64,000 nt of DNA from Mycolicibacterium flavescens (GTDB lineage Bacteria > Actinomycetota > Actinomycetes > Mycobacteriales > Mycobacteriaceae): contig LR134353.1 of NCBI GenBank assembly GCA_900637135.1, positions 2,790,001 through 2,854,000 on the forward strand, given 5' to 3'. Made by a program: the position numbers and the translations under genes. The notes beneath the pieces were generated by a model, which was not told the origin of the DNA, made no database searches, and worked only from the letters and a program-made list of their open reading frames with translations. Of the stretch, positions 13,201 through 22,290 are shown one piece after another (the first letter of the stretch is position 1; every line of letters begins with the position of its first letter).

Positions 13201-13563
13201 ACCGAGGCGCCGACGTTCTACAAGGACTTCCCGACGTCCGTGTCGCCGCTGACCCGTCCGCACCGCAGCATTCCCGGCGTCGCCGAGCGCTGGGATCTGG
13301 TGGCCTGGGGAGTCGAACTCGGCACCGCCTACAGCGAACTCACCGATCCGGTCGAGCAGCGACGCCGGTTACAGGAGCAGTCGCTGCTGGCCGCGGGCGG
13401 CGATCCCGAGGCGATGGAACTCGACGAAGACTTCCTACAGGCGATGGAGTATGCGATGCCGCCCACCGGCGGGTTGGGCATGGGTGTGGACCGCGTCGTC
13501 ATGCTGATCACGGGCCGTAGCATCCGCGAGACGCTGCCGTTCCCGTTGGCCAAGCCCCGTTGA
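10237..13563 (+). CDS. lysX: Lysylphosphatidylglycerol biosynthesis bifunctional protein LysX
   Basis: LysX makes lysyl-phosphatidylglycerol, which protects the membrane from cationic peptides. The architecture is visible in order: about seven TM helices (residues 10-250), an MprF-type DUF2156 lysyl-transfer domain (about 255-600), then a class II lysyl-tRNA synthetase with OB-fold ([20 protein letters not shown]) and core motifs ([28 protein letters not shown]). The start ATG at 10237 or 10249 gives about 1105-1108 aa, close to Rv1640c; the open frame extends upstream to 10132 without homology. Confidence 0.97.
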   Translation: MSRPMTVASLPVTRRRSRYWWVPAAAGWTVGIIATLSLLASVSPFVRSVIRVPREFVNDYIFNFPDTSFAWAFVLALLAAALAARKRIAWLILVAYMVGAIVFNIADLVSGDESVVEEIGEVIGLAFHVAAILFLLLARGEFWAKVRRGALLKAAVVLVAGMAIGTLIGWGLLELFPGTLTSDDRFWYALNRVSAFAGADSSNFTGHPHVLINAVLGLFGALALMVAAIVLFQSQRAENALTGEDESALRGLLELFGKNDSLGYFATRRDKAVVFAPNGRAAITYRVEVGVCLASGDPVGDPKAWPAAIEAWFALCQTYGWAPGVMGASSAGAEAFREAGLNALQLGDEAILYPDSFRLSGPDMRAVRQAVTRARRAGVSVRIRRHRDLGAEEMADVIARAEAWRDTEDERGFSMALGRLGDPADGDCLLVEAVQNAGGTDEVVAMLSLVPWGTNGVSLDLMRRAPHSPNGTIELMVSELCMQAEDIGITRISLNFAMFRSAFEQGAQLGAGPVARLWRSLLVFFSRWWQLETLYRSNMKYQPDWVPRYACYDDARLVPRVGVASVIAEGFLVLPFSRRHEQPHTGHHTAVPQDLMATGLLHHDGTAPDLSGLAADLPDADEPRLPEQVRVRMAKLKALQDNGIDAYPVGTPPSHTIAEAIEAGDDVSVTVAGRVLRSRDYGGVLFAQLRDWSGEVQLLLDNSLLESATTADFTHAIDLGDLIEVSGTMGYSKKGTRSLLVRDWRMIGKCLRPLPDKWKGLTDQEARVRARYVDLAINTEARDLIRARSGVLHSIRETLVGKGFLEVETPILQQIHGGANARPFLTHINAYDLDLYLRIAPELYLKRLCVGGVERVFELGRAFRNEGVDFSHNPEFTLLEAYQAHADYNVWIDGCRQLIQNAAEAANGAQVFYRPQEGGGLEPVDISGQWTVKTVHDAVSEALGEQIGPDTELPRLRKLCDAAAIPYLTHWDAGAVVLELYERLVEDRTEAPTFYKDFPTSVSPLTRPHRSIPGVAERWDLVAWGVELGTAYSELTDPVEQRRRLQEQSLLAAGGDPEAMELDEDFLQAMEYAMPPTGGLGMGVDRVVMLITGRSIRETLPFPLAKPR

Positions 13564-13579
13564 CAGCGAATCCGCGCGG

Positions 13580-13608
13580 TTGACAGCTGCCCCACAGCGC
13601 CCCATAAG
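13580..13608 (+). promoter_or_regulatory. Candidate sigma-70-type promoter
   Basis: A perfect TTGACA (13580-13585) is followed, after a 17-nt spacer, by CATAAG (4 of 6 to TATAAT). It is positioned to drive the esterase gene starting at 13632. Confidence 0.45.
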
Positions 13609-13631
13609 GATTACCCGTCACTCTGTAGTTC

Positions 13632-15039
13632 GTGACATCGGCGACGCTGGCTCATGCGCTTCGTGGGCACCTGTCGTTGATGCATGGCTGGATTCCCACA
13701 GCGGTACAGGTAGCCGCCGTGATCGCGCTGATCGCTGCGATCGGCTGGCGAACACGTCGGTGGCGCCAGGTGTGGGTGCCGTGGGCGGCGCTGTGCGGCC
13801 TTGTGCTGACGGTGGCGATGTACGCCTTCTTTGCGTCGGAAGGGCTTTCGGGCAACCCCGCACCACCTTCGCTGTGGGTGTGGGTGGGGCTCACGGGCAC
13901 CGCGTGCGCTGTGCTGGTCGCCGGCTGGCAAGGCGCCCGCTGGTGGCGTCGGGGCGTCTCGCTGATGGCGCTGCCGTTGTGTCTGTTGTCCGCGGCACTG
14001 GTCGTCAACCTATGGGTGGGCTATCTCCCCACCGTGCAAGCGGCGTGGAATCAACTGACCGCGGGACCGCTTCCTGACCAGACGGACGCGGCGACGATGC
14101 AGGCGATGCAGGATCGGCATCAGATCCCGGCGAAGGGCACGGTCGTCCCGGTGCACATCGCCGACACGGCCTCGGGCTTCCAACACCGCACCGAGCTCGT
14201 CTACCTGCCACCGGCGTGGTACGCGACCAGTCCCCCACCTCCGCTTCCCACCGTGATGATGATCGGAGGCGAGTTCAACACCCCGGCGGATTGGGTTCGT
14301 GCCGGCAATGCGGTCGCCACGGCGGACGACTTCGCCTCCGGGCACGGCGGGTACTCCCCGGTTCTCGTCTTCGTCGACGCCGGTGGCACGTTTCGCAACG
14401 ACACCGAATGTGTCAACGGCAAGCGCGGTAACGCCGCTGACCATCTAACCAAGGATGTCGTGCCGTACATGATATCGACGTTCAAAGTCAGCTCCAGACA
14501 GGCGAACTGGGGAGTCGTGGGTTGGTCGATGGGAGGCACCTGCGCCGTCGACCTGGCGGTGATGCATCCCGATATGTTCGGGGTCTTCGACGACATCGCC
14601 GGCGACCTGAGCCCAAACTCGGGCACCAAGGATCAGACGGTCGAGCGCCTGTTCGGCGGTGATGCCGCAGCGTACGCGGCGTTCGACCCCAACAACGGTG
14701 ATCCGCCGGCACGGCCGGTATTTCGGCCTCACGGGCCGATTCGACGTCAACACGGCGGACGCCGCGCAGAAGGATGCGGCCGGCGTGCTGTCCGGCGTGG
14801 GCACGGCACATGGCATCACCTGCTCGGTGGTGGTCCAGCCGGGCGTGCACGACTGGCCGTACGCCGCCCATGCGTTCGCCACGGCGCTGCCGTGGCTGGC
14901 AAACGAACTGGGCACGCCGGGGCCCGCTGCCACCCCTAGGCTGACCGCGGTCCGCGATGTCGGAACACCGACGCCACCGCCGGACGGGCCGCGTCAGCTT
15001 CCCGTTAGCGCCGACGCGCCGACCGGGAAGCCGAAGTAG
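13632..15039 (+). pseudogene. Membrane-anchored alpha/beta-hydrolase (esterase family), frameshifted
   Basis: The N-terminus has four predicted TM helices (about residues 10-140), followed by an antigen-85/FrsA-like esterase domain with the nucleophile elbow GWSMGGTC. The start may be GTG 13632 or ATG 13680. After AAFDP the frame breaks at the run CCCC (14687-14690). Dropping one C continues as TTVIRRHGRYFGLTGRFD to the stop at 15039 and restores the C-terminal HDW that should carry the catalytic His. As written the protein ends out of frame at 14939. Either an indel has inactivated the gene or one base is a sequencing error. Position matches Rv1639c. Confidence 0.75.
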
Positions 15040-15059
15040 CTGTCCGGCTGTTCGCGCGG

Positions 15060-15103
15060 GCCTGCCGCGAGGACGCTCCGGGTTGTCGAACGTCGCGGTA
15101 GGC
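15060..15103. terminator. Inverted repeat between convergent genes
   Basis: GCCTGCCGCGA and TCGCGGTAGGC form an 11-bp stem (one G-U) with a 22-nt loop, between the stops of the esterase (15039) and the DUF732 gene (15179). It may terminate either transcript; no T-run is present. Confidence 0.35.
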
Positions 15104-15178
15104 AGCGAACCATAAGGGCAGCAGGCATTCCCGGCAGTCGATGTTCAATAACGCCTGCGGGCGACCGCGTCGGAAAAG

Positions 15179-15475
15179 CTACGACGGGCAGTAAGACTGG
15201 GTCGCGGCACCGACGAAGAACCCGCTCTGGTCCAGGCTCCAGTTGGCCGGTTCGCTGATCTCGACCGCGACCTGTTCGGGCTTCTGCCCGGTGGCCACGT
15301 AGTCACATACCGCGTGGGCGAGGGTGATTGCGTCCTTGGGTGTCGAGAACGGGATTCCCTCTTCTTCGAGCACCGCGACGAAGATGTCGTCGGTCTCGTC
15401 GGCGAGGGCCGGTGCCGCTGTGCCCAGCGCCATGGCGACGCCGACAACCGCTGAGAAGATGATGGTGCCGCGCAT
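15179..15475 (-). CDS. DUF732 domain secreted protein
   Basis: This is a 98-aa exported protein. A Sec signal peptide (about residues 1-25, cleaving after APALA) is followed by the DUF732 fold with its pattern of a helix, HAVCDYVATG, and a C-terminal SYCPS; the two cysteines could form a disulfide. DUF732 proteins are abundant in mycobacteria and have no agreed function. Confidence 0.85.
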   Translation of the reverse strand: MRGTIIFSAVVGVAMALGTAAPALADETDDIFVAVLEEEGIPFSTPKDAITLAHAVCDYVATGQKPEQVAVEISEPANWSLDQSGFFVGAATQSYCPS

Positions 15476-15592
15476 GGTGGTTCCTTTCGCAGTGATAACG
15501 GCAAGACGCTACGCGCAGCGTTCGAGCAGCGCCAGGCCTTTCGTCAAAATTGTCACAACCGCCTCGGCCTGTGAGCGGGTAGCGTGGACGAC

Positions 15593-15910
15593 ATGCCGGG
15601 CGACACCACTCCGGAACACGATCAGCAACCCGCCGTCGAGGCCGAGGTCGTGGACCCGAAGCCCGAGTCCACCACGCCGGTCGAGCCCGTCGACAGCGGC
15701 TACACACCGGGTGGTGTGCCGACGTTCGACGCCGTGCGGGAGAAGGTCGAGACGCGCTACAGCACCGCGATCGGCGCCTCCGAGCTCGCGGCTGAAACCC
15801 CCGAGGGTCGAAGCGTCGCCGAGCAATACGACGAGCGCCAGCGAGCAGCGGCCGAGCGTCTCGAACAGATCCGCGAGCAGATGCGCAAACAGTCCGACGA
15901 ATCTCAGTAG
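15593..15910 (+). CDS. Hypothetical acidic protein
   Basis: This is an unrecognised 105-aa protein. The first 45 residues are acidic and proline-rich (likely disordered); the C-terminal third is a charged helix (YDERQRAAAERLEQIREQMRK). No signal peptide or TM segment is seen. ATG 15593 is chosen over GTG 15584 because TAGCGT (15580-15585) lies 7 nt upstream, suggesting a leaderless message. It converges on and overlaps the next gene by 7 bp. Confidence 0.6.
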   Translation: MPGDTTPEHDQQPAVEAEVVDPKPESTTPVEPVDSGYTPGGVPTFDAVREKVETRYSTAIGASELAAETPEGRSVAEQYDERQRAAAERLEQIREQMRKQSDESQ

Positions 15911-16983
15911 TCCGATTCGGCGGCGAGGATCTCGGCCAGGAACGCATCGGGGCCGGGTCGATCCATCCGCGACCGGGCGAACGCGCGGACCCGGTCGCGG
16001 GTGTGCGCCGACTCGTCGACATCGGCGCCCACCACCACCCTCGCGCCGCGCCAGTCATGGTTCCAGGCAACCGCTTCGGTGATCGGTGCCGCGTCGGTGT
16101 CGGCAACGGGAAACGATGCACGCCCGTCCGCGCCGAGTACGCCCGCCCCGCCGACGGCCCCCGACTCCAACCGCACCGCGATGCCGTGGGGCGAGCCCAG
16201 CCCCGTCAACTCCACCCCGACGAGCGCGCTCACACCGTCGTCGGCCGCTTCCACCGACCAATCGACGGTGTCCTCGGCGGCGTCGAAGACACCCGGTGGT
16301 ACGGCTGCCCAATTGAGCGAGGCGGTGCCGCCGGCGATGACCGCGGGACCTCGGGCTCGCGAATCTGCCCCTGCAGCAAGCGCATAGTCGGCGCGCCGAC
16401 CGCTCACCTGGTCCGCATCGAGTGCGACCCCGACATCGTCGGCCACATCGCGACACAGCTCGATGAGCGCGGTCACCCGTGGATCACCTTCGTGCGCTGC
16501 AGCGTTCAGTGCCGCGGCATGCGGTGCAAGCAGATGGGCGATCTCCGAGTCGAAGGTGTCGTCGCCGAAGTAGTCCTGCGCAGCGGCCGTCAGCAGCGCG
16601 ACTTCGGCATCCAGGAGCGCCCCGTCGAGCGTCGCGATCGCATCGCGCTGACTTGCCGGCCACCAACGCCGCAGCCAGTGGCCGAGCGCGAGCCGGCGCA
16701 GCGGTTCGAGTGCATCGGGTACCAGGGCCACACCGGTCACCTCGACGCTGTCGACTGCGGCGCGATCACCCAGCGCAGAGATCACCGCGTGGTGGCCCGC
16801 CTCGCCGACCACCCGCCACAACCAGTCCGCTCGCGCCGGATCGGTGAACGTGATCTGGGCATCCGTCGGCTCGTCGACCGTCCACGACAGCACCGCACCG
16901 CTGACTTCGAGAACGGCGACCACCGAAGCCGGGGCCACCAGCGGTCCCGTCGTCCACAGGCCCGAATCGGCCATCAGCCTCAT
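15904..16983 (-). CDS. Protein of unknown function, downstream partner of the 434-aa protein
   Basis: This is a 359-aa soluble, acidic, alanine-rich protein without a family I recognise. The N-terminal 60 residues look beta-rich (VVAVLEVSGAVLSWTVDE). A helical middle part (about 90-200) precedes a C-terminal region of repeated short strands. Start ATG 16983 overlaps the preceding stop as ATGA, so it is almost certainly co-translated with the 434-aa gene. It may form a complex with that product; this is inference from the coupling. Confidence 0.7.
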   Translation of the reverse strand: MRLMADSGLWTTGPLVAPASVVAVLEVSGAVLSWTVDEPTDAQITFTDPARADWLWRVVGEAGHHAVISALGDRAAVDSVEVTGVALVPDALEPLRRLALGHWLRRWWPASQRDAIATLDGALLDAEVALLTAAAQDYFGDDTFDSEIAHLLAPHAAALNAAAHEGDPRVTALIELCRDVADDVGVALDADQVSGRRADYALAAGADSRARGPAVIAGGTASLNWAAVPPGVFDAAEDTVDWSVEAADDGVSALVGVELTGLGSPHGIAVRLESGAVGGAGVLGADGRASFPVADTDAAPITEAVAWNHDWRGARVVVGADVDESAHTRDRVRAFARSRMDRPGPDAFLAEILAAESDY

Positions 16984-18284
16984 CCGGCCACCTGCATCTC
17001 GAGCATCGTCTTGATCCGCTGGCGGTGGTCCAGGCTGACCGACCTCGCCACCCCTTCGAGCACCGCACGAACCTCGTCGACGTCGCCACACGGCTCCTGC
17101 CACACGTCGCGGCCGTGCAGCCTGGCCCACAACCGGCTCAGGTACGGGCGCGCGAACATCGCCAGCTCGTCGATCACCTGCTGCTGGCGCGGATGGATCG
17201 GCCCGTCGGCGGCCAGATAGCGGCGCGCATGCAGCACATATGCCTCTTTGCGGAGCCGCGCCTGAATCTGGCGGGCCAACTCGTAGCGGGGCACGGCGCC
17301 ATCGGCCAGCGGCGCGAGATGCACCGCGACCTCGATTCCCGCGACCAGCGTGGCCTGCTTGTCCTCTCCTATCAGCCCCCACGGAGCGCACGCCCGGTCG
17401 ACCTCTTCGGCGCACAATGTCGGCACATCGGGAAGTTCGTCGCGGTCCATAGCCCTTCGCAGCGTTGCGCGCACCCTGTCGATCACGCTGCGGTTCAGGG
17501 GCCGGTCGTGGTCCGGCCCGCCGATGATGCTCGGCTGTTGTTGTGGTTCAACAGAACTCAGGCCGAGATCCACGATCGACCATGGCAGCTCGGCCGGTCC
17601 GCTGCGCGCCTTAGCTCCGAGGTTGTACGGCGCGGCGTCGGCGATCAACGCCTGCCACACACGCTGTCGCGCGGCGGCGGCAGAGTGGCCGTCGGCGGGG
17701 CCGAGCACCGTGGTCAGTCCGGCCATGAACGGGCCGGTGATATCGGTGCCCGCGCGAACATCTCGCCAACTGCGACTCAGCTGCCTCTCCAGTTCGGTGA
17801 TGACCTTCTCGTCGGACACGAACCGGTTCAGTACTTCGATCGCGGTGCGGTCGCGTTCATCGTGTATCTCGCGCAGCACCTCCTCGGCACCGGAACCACG
17901 TTGTGCGGGCGGCCCTTTCGTCACGGCCAGCTCGAAACACACCGGGAAGTACAGCTCTTGGGCATTGCCCGAGGTGATGCGCAACCGACGCCGCTCCCGT
18001 TTGAGGACGTCGAACCAGGCCGCGGTGTCCCGCAGTTGCGCACTGTGCCCGACGATCGCGTCGTACATCGCATCGGCCACATCGGGCGCCACGAACGGCG
18101 CCGAGAATTGGGTGTTCGATCGCAGCCGCAGGACCAGCGGATCGATGATCCGTTTCACCGTTCGCCGCAGCGGCCCGCCGTCCTCGCTGCTGAGCACTTC
18201 GACACCGGGCCCGATGGCGCGCCAGGCGCGGTCGATGACCGCCCGGCGCGGATGGGCGACGGCCACGGCCGTCCCGGTGCTCAT
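16980..18284 (-). CDS. Protein of unknown function, 434 aa
   Basis: This is a soluble, mainly helical, Arg-rich protein that I cannot assign. Charged helices (DVLKRERRRLRI; EEVLREIHDERDRTAIEVLNRF; ARQIQARLRKEAYVL) dominate, and no nuclease, ATPase or transferase motif is visible. It starts at ATG 18284, close to the divergent promoter region of the 151-aa membrane protein. It forms a two-gene unit with the 359-aa gene and sits beside the TPR-CHAT pair. Confidence 0.7.
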   Translation of the reverse strand: MSTGTAVAVAHPRRAVIDRAWRAIGPGVEVLSSEDGGPLRRTVKRIIDPLVLRLRSNTQFSAPFVAPDVADAMYDAIVGHSAQLRDTAAWFDVLKRERRRLRITSGNAQELYFPVCFELAVTKGPPAQRGSGAEEVLREIHDERDRTAIEVLNRFVSDEKVITELERQLSRSWRDVRAGTDITGPFMAGLTTVLGPADGHSAAAARQRVWQALIADAAPYNLGAKARSGPAELPWSIVDLGLSSVEPQQQPSIIGGPDHDRPLNRSVIDRVRATLRRAMDRDELPDVPTLCAEEVDRACAPWGLIGEDKQATLVAGIEVAVHLAPLADGAVPRYELARQIQARLRKEAYVLHARRYLAADGPIHPRQQQVIDELAMFARPYLSRLWARLHGRDVWQEPCGDVDEVRAVLEGVARSVSLDHRQRIKTMLEMQVAG

Positions 18285-18368
18285 CAGGACAGGATAGAAG
18301 TAGGTTCCGGTTGTGGACAGCAGGAAAGTTGGGTTCGGTAGCGGCGCGGCCGCCCGACCCTTGAGGTC

Positions 18369-18824
18369 ATGTTCACTGCGCTGTTCGCGTTCGTCTGCAT
18401 CGTTTACATCGGCACGACGGCCGCTTCGTTACTACCCGCTTGGAAGCTCTCCCGAGTGGATTGCGGTGAGGCCGACGAGCGCCTGGCCACGGCCGAGGAC
18501 ATCCTCGCCGCGCGAGCGGAGTTCGACCGGACGATGGTGCGCAAGGGCCTGCTCACCCGCGACCGACTCGAGTTGATCCGCAACGGCATCCGTTCACCGG
18601 CGGTTGTCACCGCAATGCGGCCGACCGGGCAGGCGCTCGAGGACTGCCGGGAAGTCGAACTCGATGTGATGGTCAAAAAGCCTGAAGGCGGGCAGTTTCC
18701 CGCCCGGGAGACCGCGTTGGTGCCGGCGTCCGCGCTGGTCAAGGTCTCTCCCGGCAGCGTCATCGACACCTACTACCGTCCCGGTGACGAGACCGCCGTG
18801 GCGATCTGCGTGGCGCCGGTGTGA
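18369..18824 (+). CDS. Small membrane-anchored protein of unknown function
   Basis: This 151-aa protein has one N-terminal TM segment (about residues 2-24). A short helical stretch and a small beta-rich domain (about 70-150) with two cysteines follow (DCREVELDVMV and ICVAPV). The start is ATG 18369. The stop codon (18822-18824) directly abuts the stop of the convergent CHAT gene with no base between. The function is unknown. Confidence 0.65.
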   Translation: MFTALFAFVCIVYIGTTAASLLPAWKLSRVDCGEADERLATAEDILAARAEFDRTMVRKGLLTRDRLELIRNGIRSPAVVTAMRPTGQALEDCREVELDVMVKKPEGGQFPARETALVPASALVKVSPGSVIDTYYRPGDETAVAICVAPV

Positions 18825-20024
18825 TCAGCGCGCGCCGTCAACGGCGAAGCTGGCCAGCGCCGCCCAATACAGCGGGCTGGCGGTCAAATCGCCACCGCGC
18901 CAGTCGCGCATCCGGTCCCGCTGCCAGCGGTTCACCGCGCGGCCGGCCTCGTCGGCCTCATGGGCGCGGTCGACGGCTACGATCGCCTCGCTCATCGGGT
19001 CGGCCTCGGATGCGGCGAACTGCCGGTAGCCCGCCGTCGTCGGCAGCGACCACAACGTGGCAGTGACCAATTGGGCGCCACCCAGGACCATCGCCGCCAC
19101 CAGCCCACTGGCCTCGTCGAACTGATAGTCCCCGCCGGATGCGCACGCCAGCAGCGCAACCCGCGGAGGAAAGGGCAATCGCGCCGCCATGAGCTCACCC
19201 GCGGTGAGCGGTCGCTCTTCGGCGAGGTGCAGCGCCGCGCGGTCCGCGTGGCCGGCGTCGCCGTCGGCGGCGGTGGCGTGCCCGACGTAAACCATGCGAC
19301 CGGGCCGGCGCGCGAGCTGACCGGCGAGCCAACCGCGGTCGGCGTCGGTACGCCGGAACAGCTCGGTGACGGCCGCCACGTCCGGCAGCACCGGGCGGCG
19401 GTCGGTGAGATCGGCGAAATGACGAGCCAGGGCGGTATCAGGCGACGGTTTGCCGAGCACGGAGCCCAACGCCGCGTCCGGGCGCTGGCCGGGCACGCGC
19501 GGGTCGAGCACCAACAGAACGGGGTTGTCGCTTCTGTCGTTCCAATTCGCTGGTGCCCGCGGCGAATTGACGATATTGGGTGGCACGGCCATCATGACCT
19601 CGGCCAGCTCCATCAGCCGGATGCCGTCTTCCTCCGGCGCCGCCAGCAGACCCCAGGGGATCCTGGCCAGCCGCGCGCTCGGGGACACGAACAGCGTCGC
19701 GCGCGGTGACGCCGCATGCTCAACGAGCAGCTGCCAGGCGGCGGGGGCGATCAGTTGTGTGCCCAGTGCGCGCGCAAGCTCGATTTCGGCTGTGGGCGAG
19801 GCGAAGGCGCCTCGTGCGATCGCGCGGTCGAGTGCGTCACGACGGGTTTCGGTGCCGAGTGGGTCGGGCAGCGCCTCGGCCAGCCGCTGTTCGGCTGCGA
19901 CGAGGTCCGGCTGTTCGACCACCCAGGTGACGGTTCGCGACGGGTCTCCCACAACCCGCAGCCCGGCGTACGTCGCCACCCCGACGTCGGCGAACCGCAG
20001 GACGAGAGTCTTGGTCAGGGCCAC
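18825..20024 (-). CDS. CHAT-domain protease-like protein
   Basis: This is a probable caspase-like (clan CD) peptidase of about 399 aa. The N-terminal 110 residues are a small domain starting LVLRFADVGVATY. The CHAT domain follows with FVSPSARLARIPWGLLA, the catalytic histidine in YVGHAT (about H249) and the catalytic cysteine in LLACASGG (about C294). Start could be GTG 20024, 20030 or 20033; all overlap the end of the upstream TPR gene, so the two are coupled. CHAT plus TPR pairs act as sensor-protease modules in conflict and death systems; the target here is unknown. Confidence 0.82.
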   Translation of the reverse strand: MALTKTLVLRFADVGVATYAGLRVVGDPSRTVTWVVEQPDLVAAEQRLAEALPDPLGTETRRDALDRAIARGAFASPTAEIELARALGTQLIAPAAWQLLVEHAASPRATLFVSPSARLARIPWGLLAAPEEDGIRLMELAEVMMAVPPNIVNSPRAPANWNDRSDNPVLLVLDPRVPGQRPDAALGSVLGKPSPDTALARHFADLTDRRPVLPDVAAVTELFRRTDADRGWLAGQLARRPGRMVYVGHATAADGDAGHADRAALHLAEERPLTAGELMAARLPFPPRVALLACASGGDYQFDEASGLVAAMVLGGAQLVTATLWSLPTTAGYRQFAASEADPMSEAIVAVDRAHEADEAGRAVNRWQRDRMRDWRGGDLTASPLYWAALASFAVDGAR

Positions 20025-21634
20025 GTGCACCACGCGGGCTCGTCCGCGGTCACGTCGCGGCCGTACCGCTCGGCTGCCAGGGCGCGGTAACGACCGATGA
20101 TCGGCGCGGTGGCCGGGTCCATCACCAGCGGCGGCAACGGTCCGAGCCTGGTCAGCGACGCGCTCGCGGTGACCATCGGCCCGGCGGCGACCAACGCGTA
20201 CTCGTCGGCGGACTCCACGGGTACGGCCGCCGTCGCGGTGCCCGCCCAGTCCATAGCGTCGGCGGAAACGGGTTCGGCGGTGAAGGTTCCGCGCGCGCTG
20301 TGGTATTCGATGAGCTCGCTGACCAGTTCGGTGTTGCCCCACTCCCATGCGACGGCGAACGCGCCGGCGAGGATCGGAGCGGAAACGTAGGTTGCCCACC
20401 GCATTCGGGCGTCGGCGTCGGGAATCGCATACCGCACCGAGTCGACGGCCATCGCGGCGGGGAGTTTGAGTTCGGCGGCCTTCTGGAGCTTCTCCGCCGC
20501 GTGGACGGGATCGGCCAGTGCGTCGGCCCGCCAGATGTTGCCGAGCTGGTCGTCGAGGCGGGCGTACTGCAGCCAGCTGTGGCGGGGCCACGCGTCGAGC
20601 AGTTCACGAGCCTGTCCGACGCGCTCGAGTGCTGCGGCGAAGTCTCCGCGGAAGATGTCGACCCAGCTGCGCTGCAACAGGATCCGGTGGATATGCAGGG
20701 GCTTCTCGATCTCACGCCAGTGCCGTTCGGCATGGCCGAGTCGTTCGTCGGCGTCGTCGAGCGCGTTCACGGAGATGCTGATCAGCCCGAAGTACAGCCA
20801 GCACCGCGAGACATCGTGCGCGCGAAGGTGTTCGGCGATGGCCGGATATGCCTCGTGGACCAACGTCTGCGCCTGCGGCCGGTCCCCCGCCGACCACGCC
20901 GCCGTCGCACGTTCGAGTTGGGTGCGCGCCACTGCGAGCCTCCACCCACGCGCCTCCGCGCGCGCCCCCGCCCGCCGCAGCCAGGGCTCGGCCGCAACGA
21001 GCCGGCCGGTCTCGACGCAGAACCTGCCATAGCCGGTGGCTCCCAGGACGAGGAGGTGATCGTGGTGTTCGCCACCGTCGCCGGGACGCTCGATCACGTC
21101 GATCACGCGCTCCCACAACGGGATCGACTTCACGTGCAGGTCGTCGTCACACAGCGCGACCGCACACAGGATCTCGGCGTAGGTGACCAGGAATCGGTGT
21201 TCGGTGGCGAGTTCGGCGACCGGCTCGTCGTCGGTCAGTGCGATCAACGCGGCCTCGGCGGTCTCATGGTCACCGTGCGCTGCGGCCAACCCGGTCTGCA
21301 GGAACTGCGCGCGCCGCGAGTACCGGCGCACCATCAGCTCGATCTCGGCCGTCGACATCGTCACCTGTGCCGCGGCCTCGGGCTTGCTACCCGCGAGGAT
21401 CGCCGAATAGACGGCCAGGCATTCGCGCATCCGGTTCAGGCATTCCTCGGCGCCGTCGTATGCGGTGCGGACGAGGTAGATCTCGCCGAGCAGCGCGTAC
21501 ACCTCGAGCATCCAGTCGTCGCGGCCGGCCTGCTCGATCTGCGGCACCAGAGACAGCAGGAGATCCTTGGCCGCCTCCTCGTTGGCGGCGAATGCGAGGT
21601 GACGCGCACGCTCGAGGTCCGTGGGGATCGCCAC
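20015..21634 (-). CDS. TPR-repeat-rich protein paired with the CHAT protease
   Basis: This 539-aa protein is all-helical. It is built of degenerate tetratricopeptide-like repeats (for example [48 protein letters not shown]-like segments) across residues 10-430, with a less repetitive C-terminus. GTG 21634 is chosen because an intrinsic terminator (21649-21681) for the upstream lipoprotein gene lies between it and the open frame extending back to a TTG at 21700. It probably scaffolds or senses for the CHAT protease, with which it overlaps by 10 bp or more. Confidence 0.75.
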   Translation of the reverse strand: MAIPTDLERARHLAFAANEEAAKDLLLSLVPQIEQAGRDDWMLEVYALLGEIYLVRTAYDGAEECLNRMRECLAVYSAILAGSKPEAAAQVTMSTAEIELMVRRYSRRAQFLQTGLAAAHGDHETAEAALIALTDDEPVAELATEHRFLVTYAEILCAVALCDDDLHVKSIPLWERVIDVIERPGDGGEHHDHLLVLGATGYGRFCVETGRLVAAEPWLRRAGARAEARGWRLAVARTQLERATAAWSAGDRPQAQTLVHEAYPAIAEHLRAHDVSRCWLYFGLISISVNALDDADERLGHAERHWREIEKPLHIHRILLQRSWVDIFRGDFAAALERVGQARELLDAWPRHSWLQYARLDDQLGNIWRADALADPVHAAEKLQKAAELKLPAAMAVDSVRYAIPDADARMRWATYVSAPILAGAFAVAWEWGNTELVSELIEYHSARGTFTAEPVSADAMDWAGTATAAVPVESADEYALVAAGPMVTASASLTRLGPLPPLVMDPATAPIIGRYRALAAERYGRDVTADEPAWCTWP

Positions 21635-21648
21635 CGCGCAATCATAGA

Positions 21649-21681
21649 AAGCGGCGGGCATGCCTGGCACGCCCGCCGCTT
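21649..21681 (-). terminator. Intrinsic terminator after the LpqH-like gene
   Basis: An 11-bp perfect GC-rich stem built around GCGGCGGGC/GCCCGCCGC with an 11-nt loop is followed on the minus strand by TTCTATGATT. It lies 15 nt past the lipoprotein stop. Confidence 0.6.
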
Positions 21682-21696
21682 CAGGAGGTGGATCGC

Positions 21697-22170
21697 TCAA
21701 CTGCAGTTGACCTTCACGGTGAACGGCTTGGTGATCGACCCTGCCATCGGGTTCGAGATGTCGGCGCCCGCCGCTTCGCCGGTGATGGTGTAGGTGTCGC
21801 CGTCGACCTTCACCTCGGCCGAACCGACCTTGGCACCCATGGTGTTGCTGACCGCGAGCGCGTTTCCGTCGACCACCATGCCCAGCGACTCCACCTTCGG
21901 ATTCGCCTCATCGCTCATCACGATGCCCAGGCCCTGCTGGCCGCCGATCGCGCCGCTGGCGACGTTGATCCGGCCGCCCTGCTTCACGCAGGTGACGGTG
22001 TTGAGGTCCAGGCCTTCGAGATCCTTGCCGTCGACCTTCACCTCCGTGCTGCCGCCGCTGCTCACGCCCGCCGCGCTGGCCGCGGGGGCACTTCCCTTGT
22101 CGTCCGAACAGCCCACCAGCACGGTGGCGCCGGCGACCAGTCCGATCAGACCCACAACAACGCGATTCAT
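21697..22170 (-). CDS. LpqH-family (19 kDa antigen-like) lipoprotein
   Basis: This is a 157-aa exported lipoprotein. The signal peptide ends in the lipobox VLVGC (Cys21), followed by a low-complexity Ser/Gly/Ala linker and the LpqH domain (VTCVKQGGRINVASGAIGG; a terminal VKVNCS) with two conserved cysteines. The start is ATG 22170. It belongs to the family of the mycobacterial 19-kDa TLR2-active antigen, but the genomic position differs from lpqH itself, so it is probably a paralogue. Confidence 0.85.
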   Translation of the reverse strand: MNRVVVGLIGLVAGATVLVGCSDDKGSAPAASAAGVSSGGSTEVKVDGKDLEGLDLNTVTCVKQGGRINVASGAIGGQQGLGIVMSDEANPKVESLGMVVDGNALAVSNTMGAKVGSAEVKVDGDTYTITGEAAGADISNPMAGSITKPFTVKVNCS

Positions 22171-22290
22171 CGATCTACCCTTCGTTGGGACGTCGCCCCG
22201 ATGGCGCCCGTCATGGCGGTAAGTCAAAACCGCACCGGTCGCTACCGATCCCAAACTTCTGTCGGCGCGCACCGGTACGGTTCGCAGGCG

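Noticed and set aside
21635..21700. TTG start of the TPR gene overlapping the lipoprotein stop (TTGA)
   Set aside because: An 11-bp terminator hairpin lies in the added segment; GTG 21634 after it is more plausible, although coupling cannot be fully excluded.
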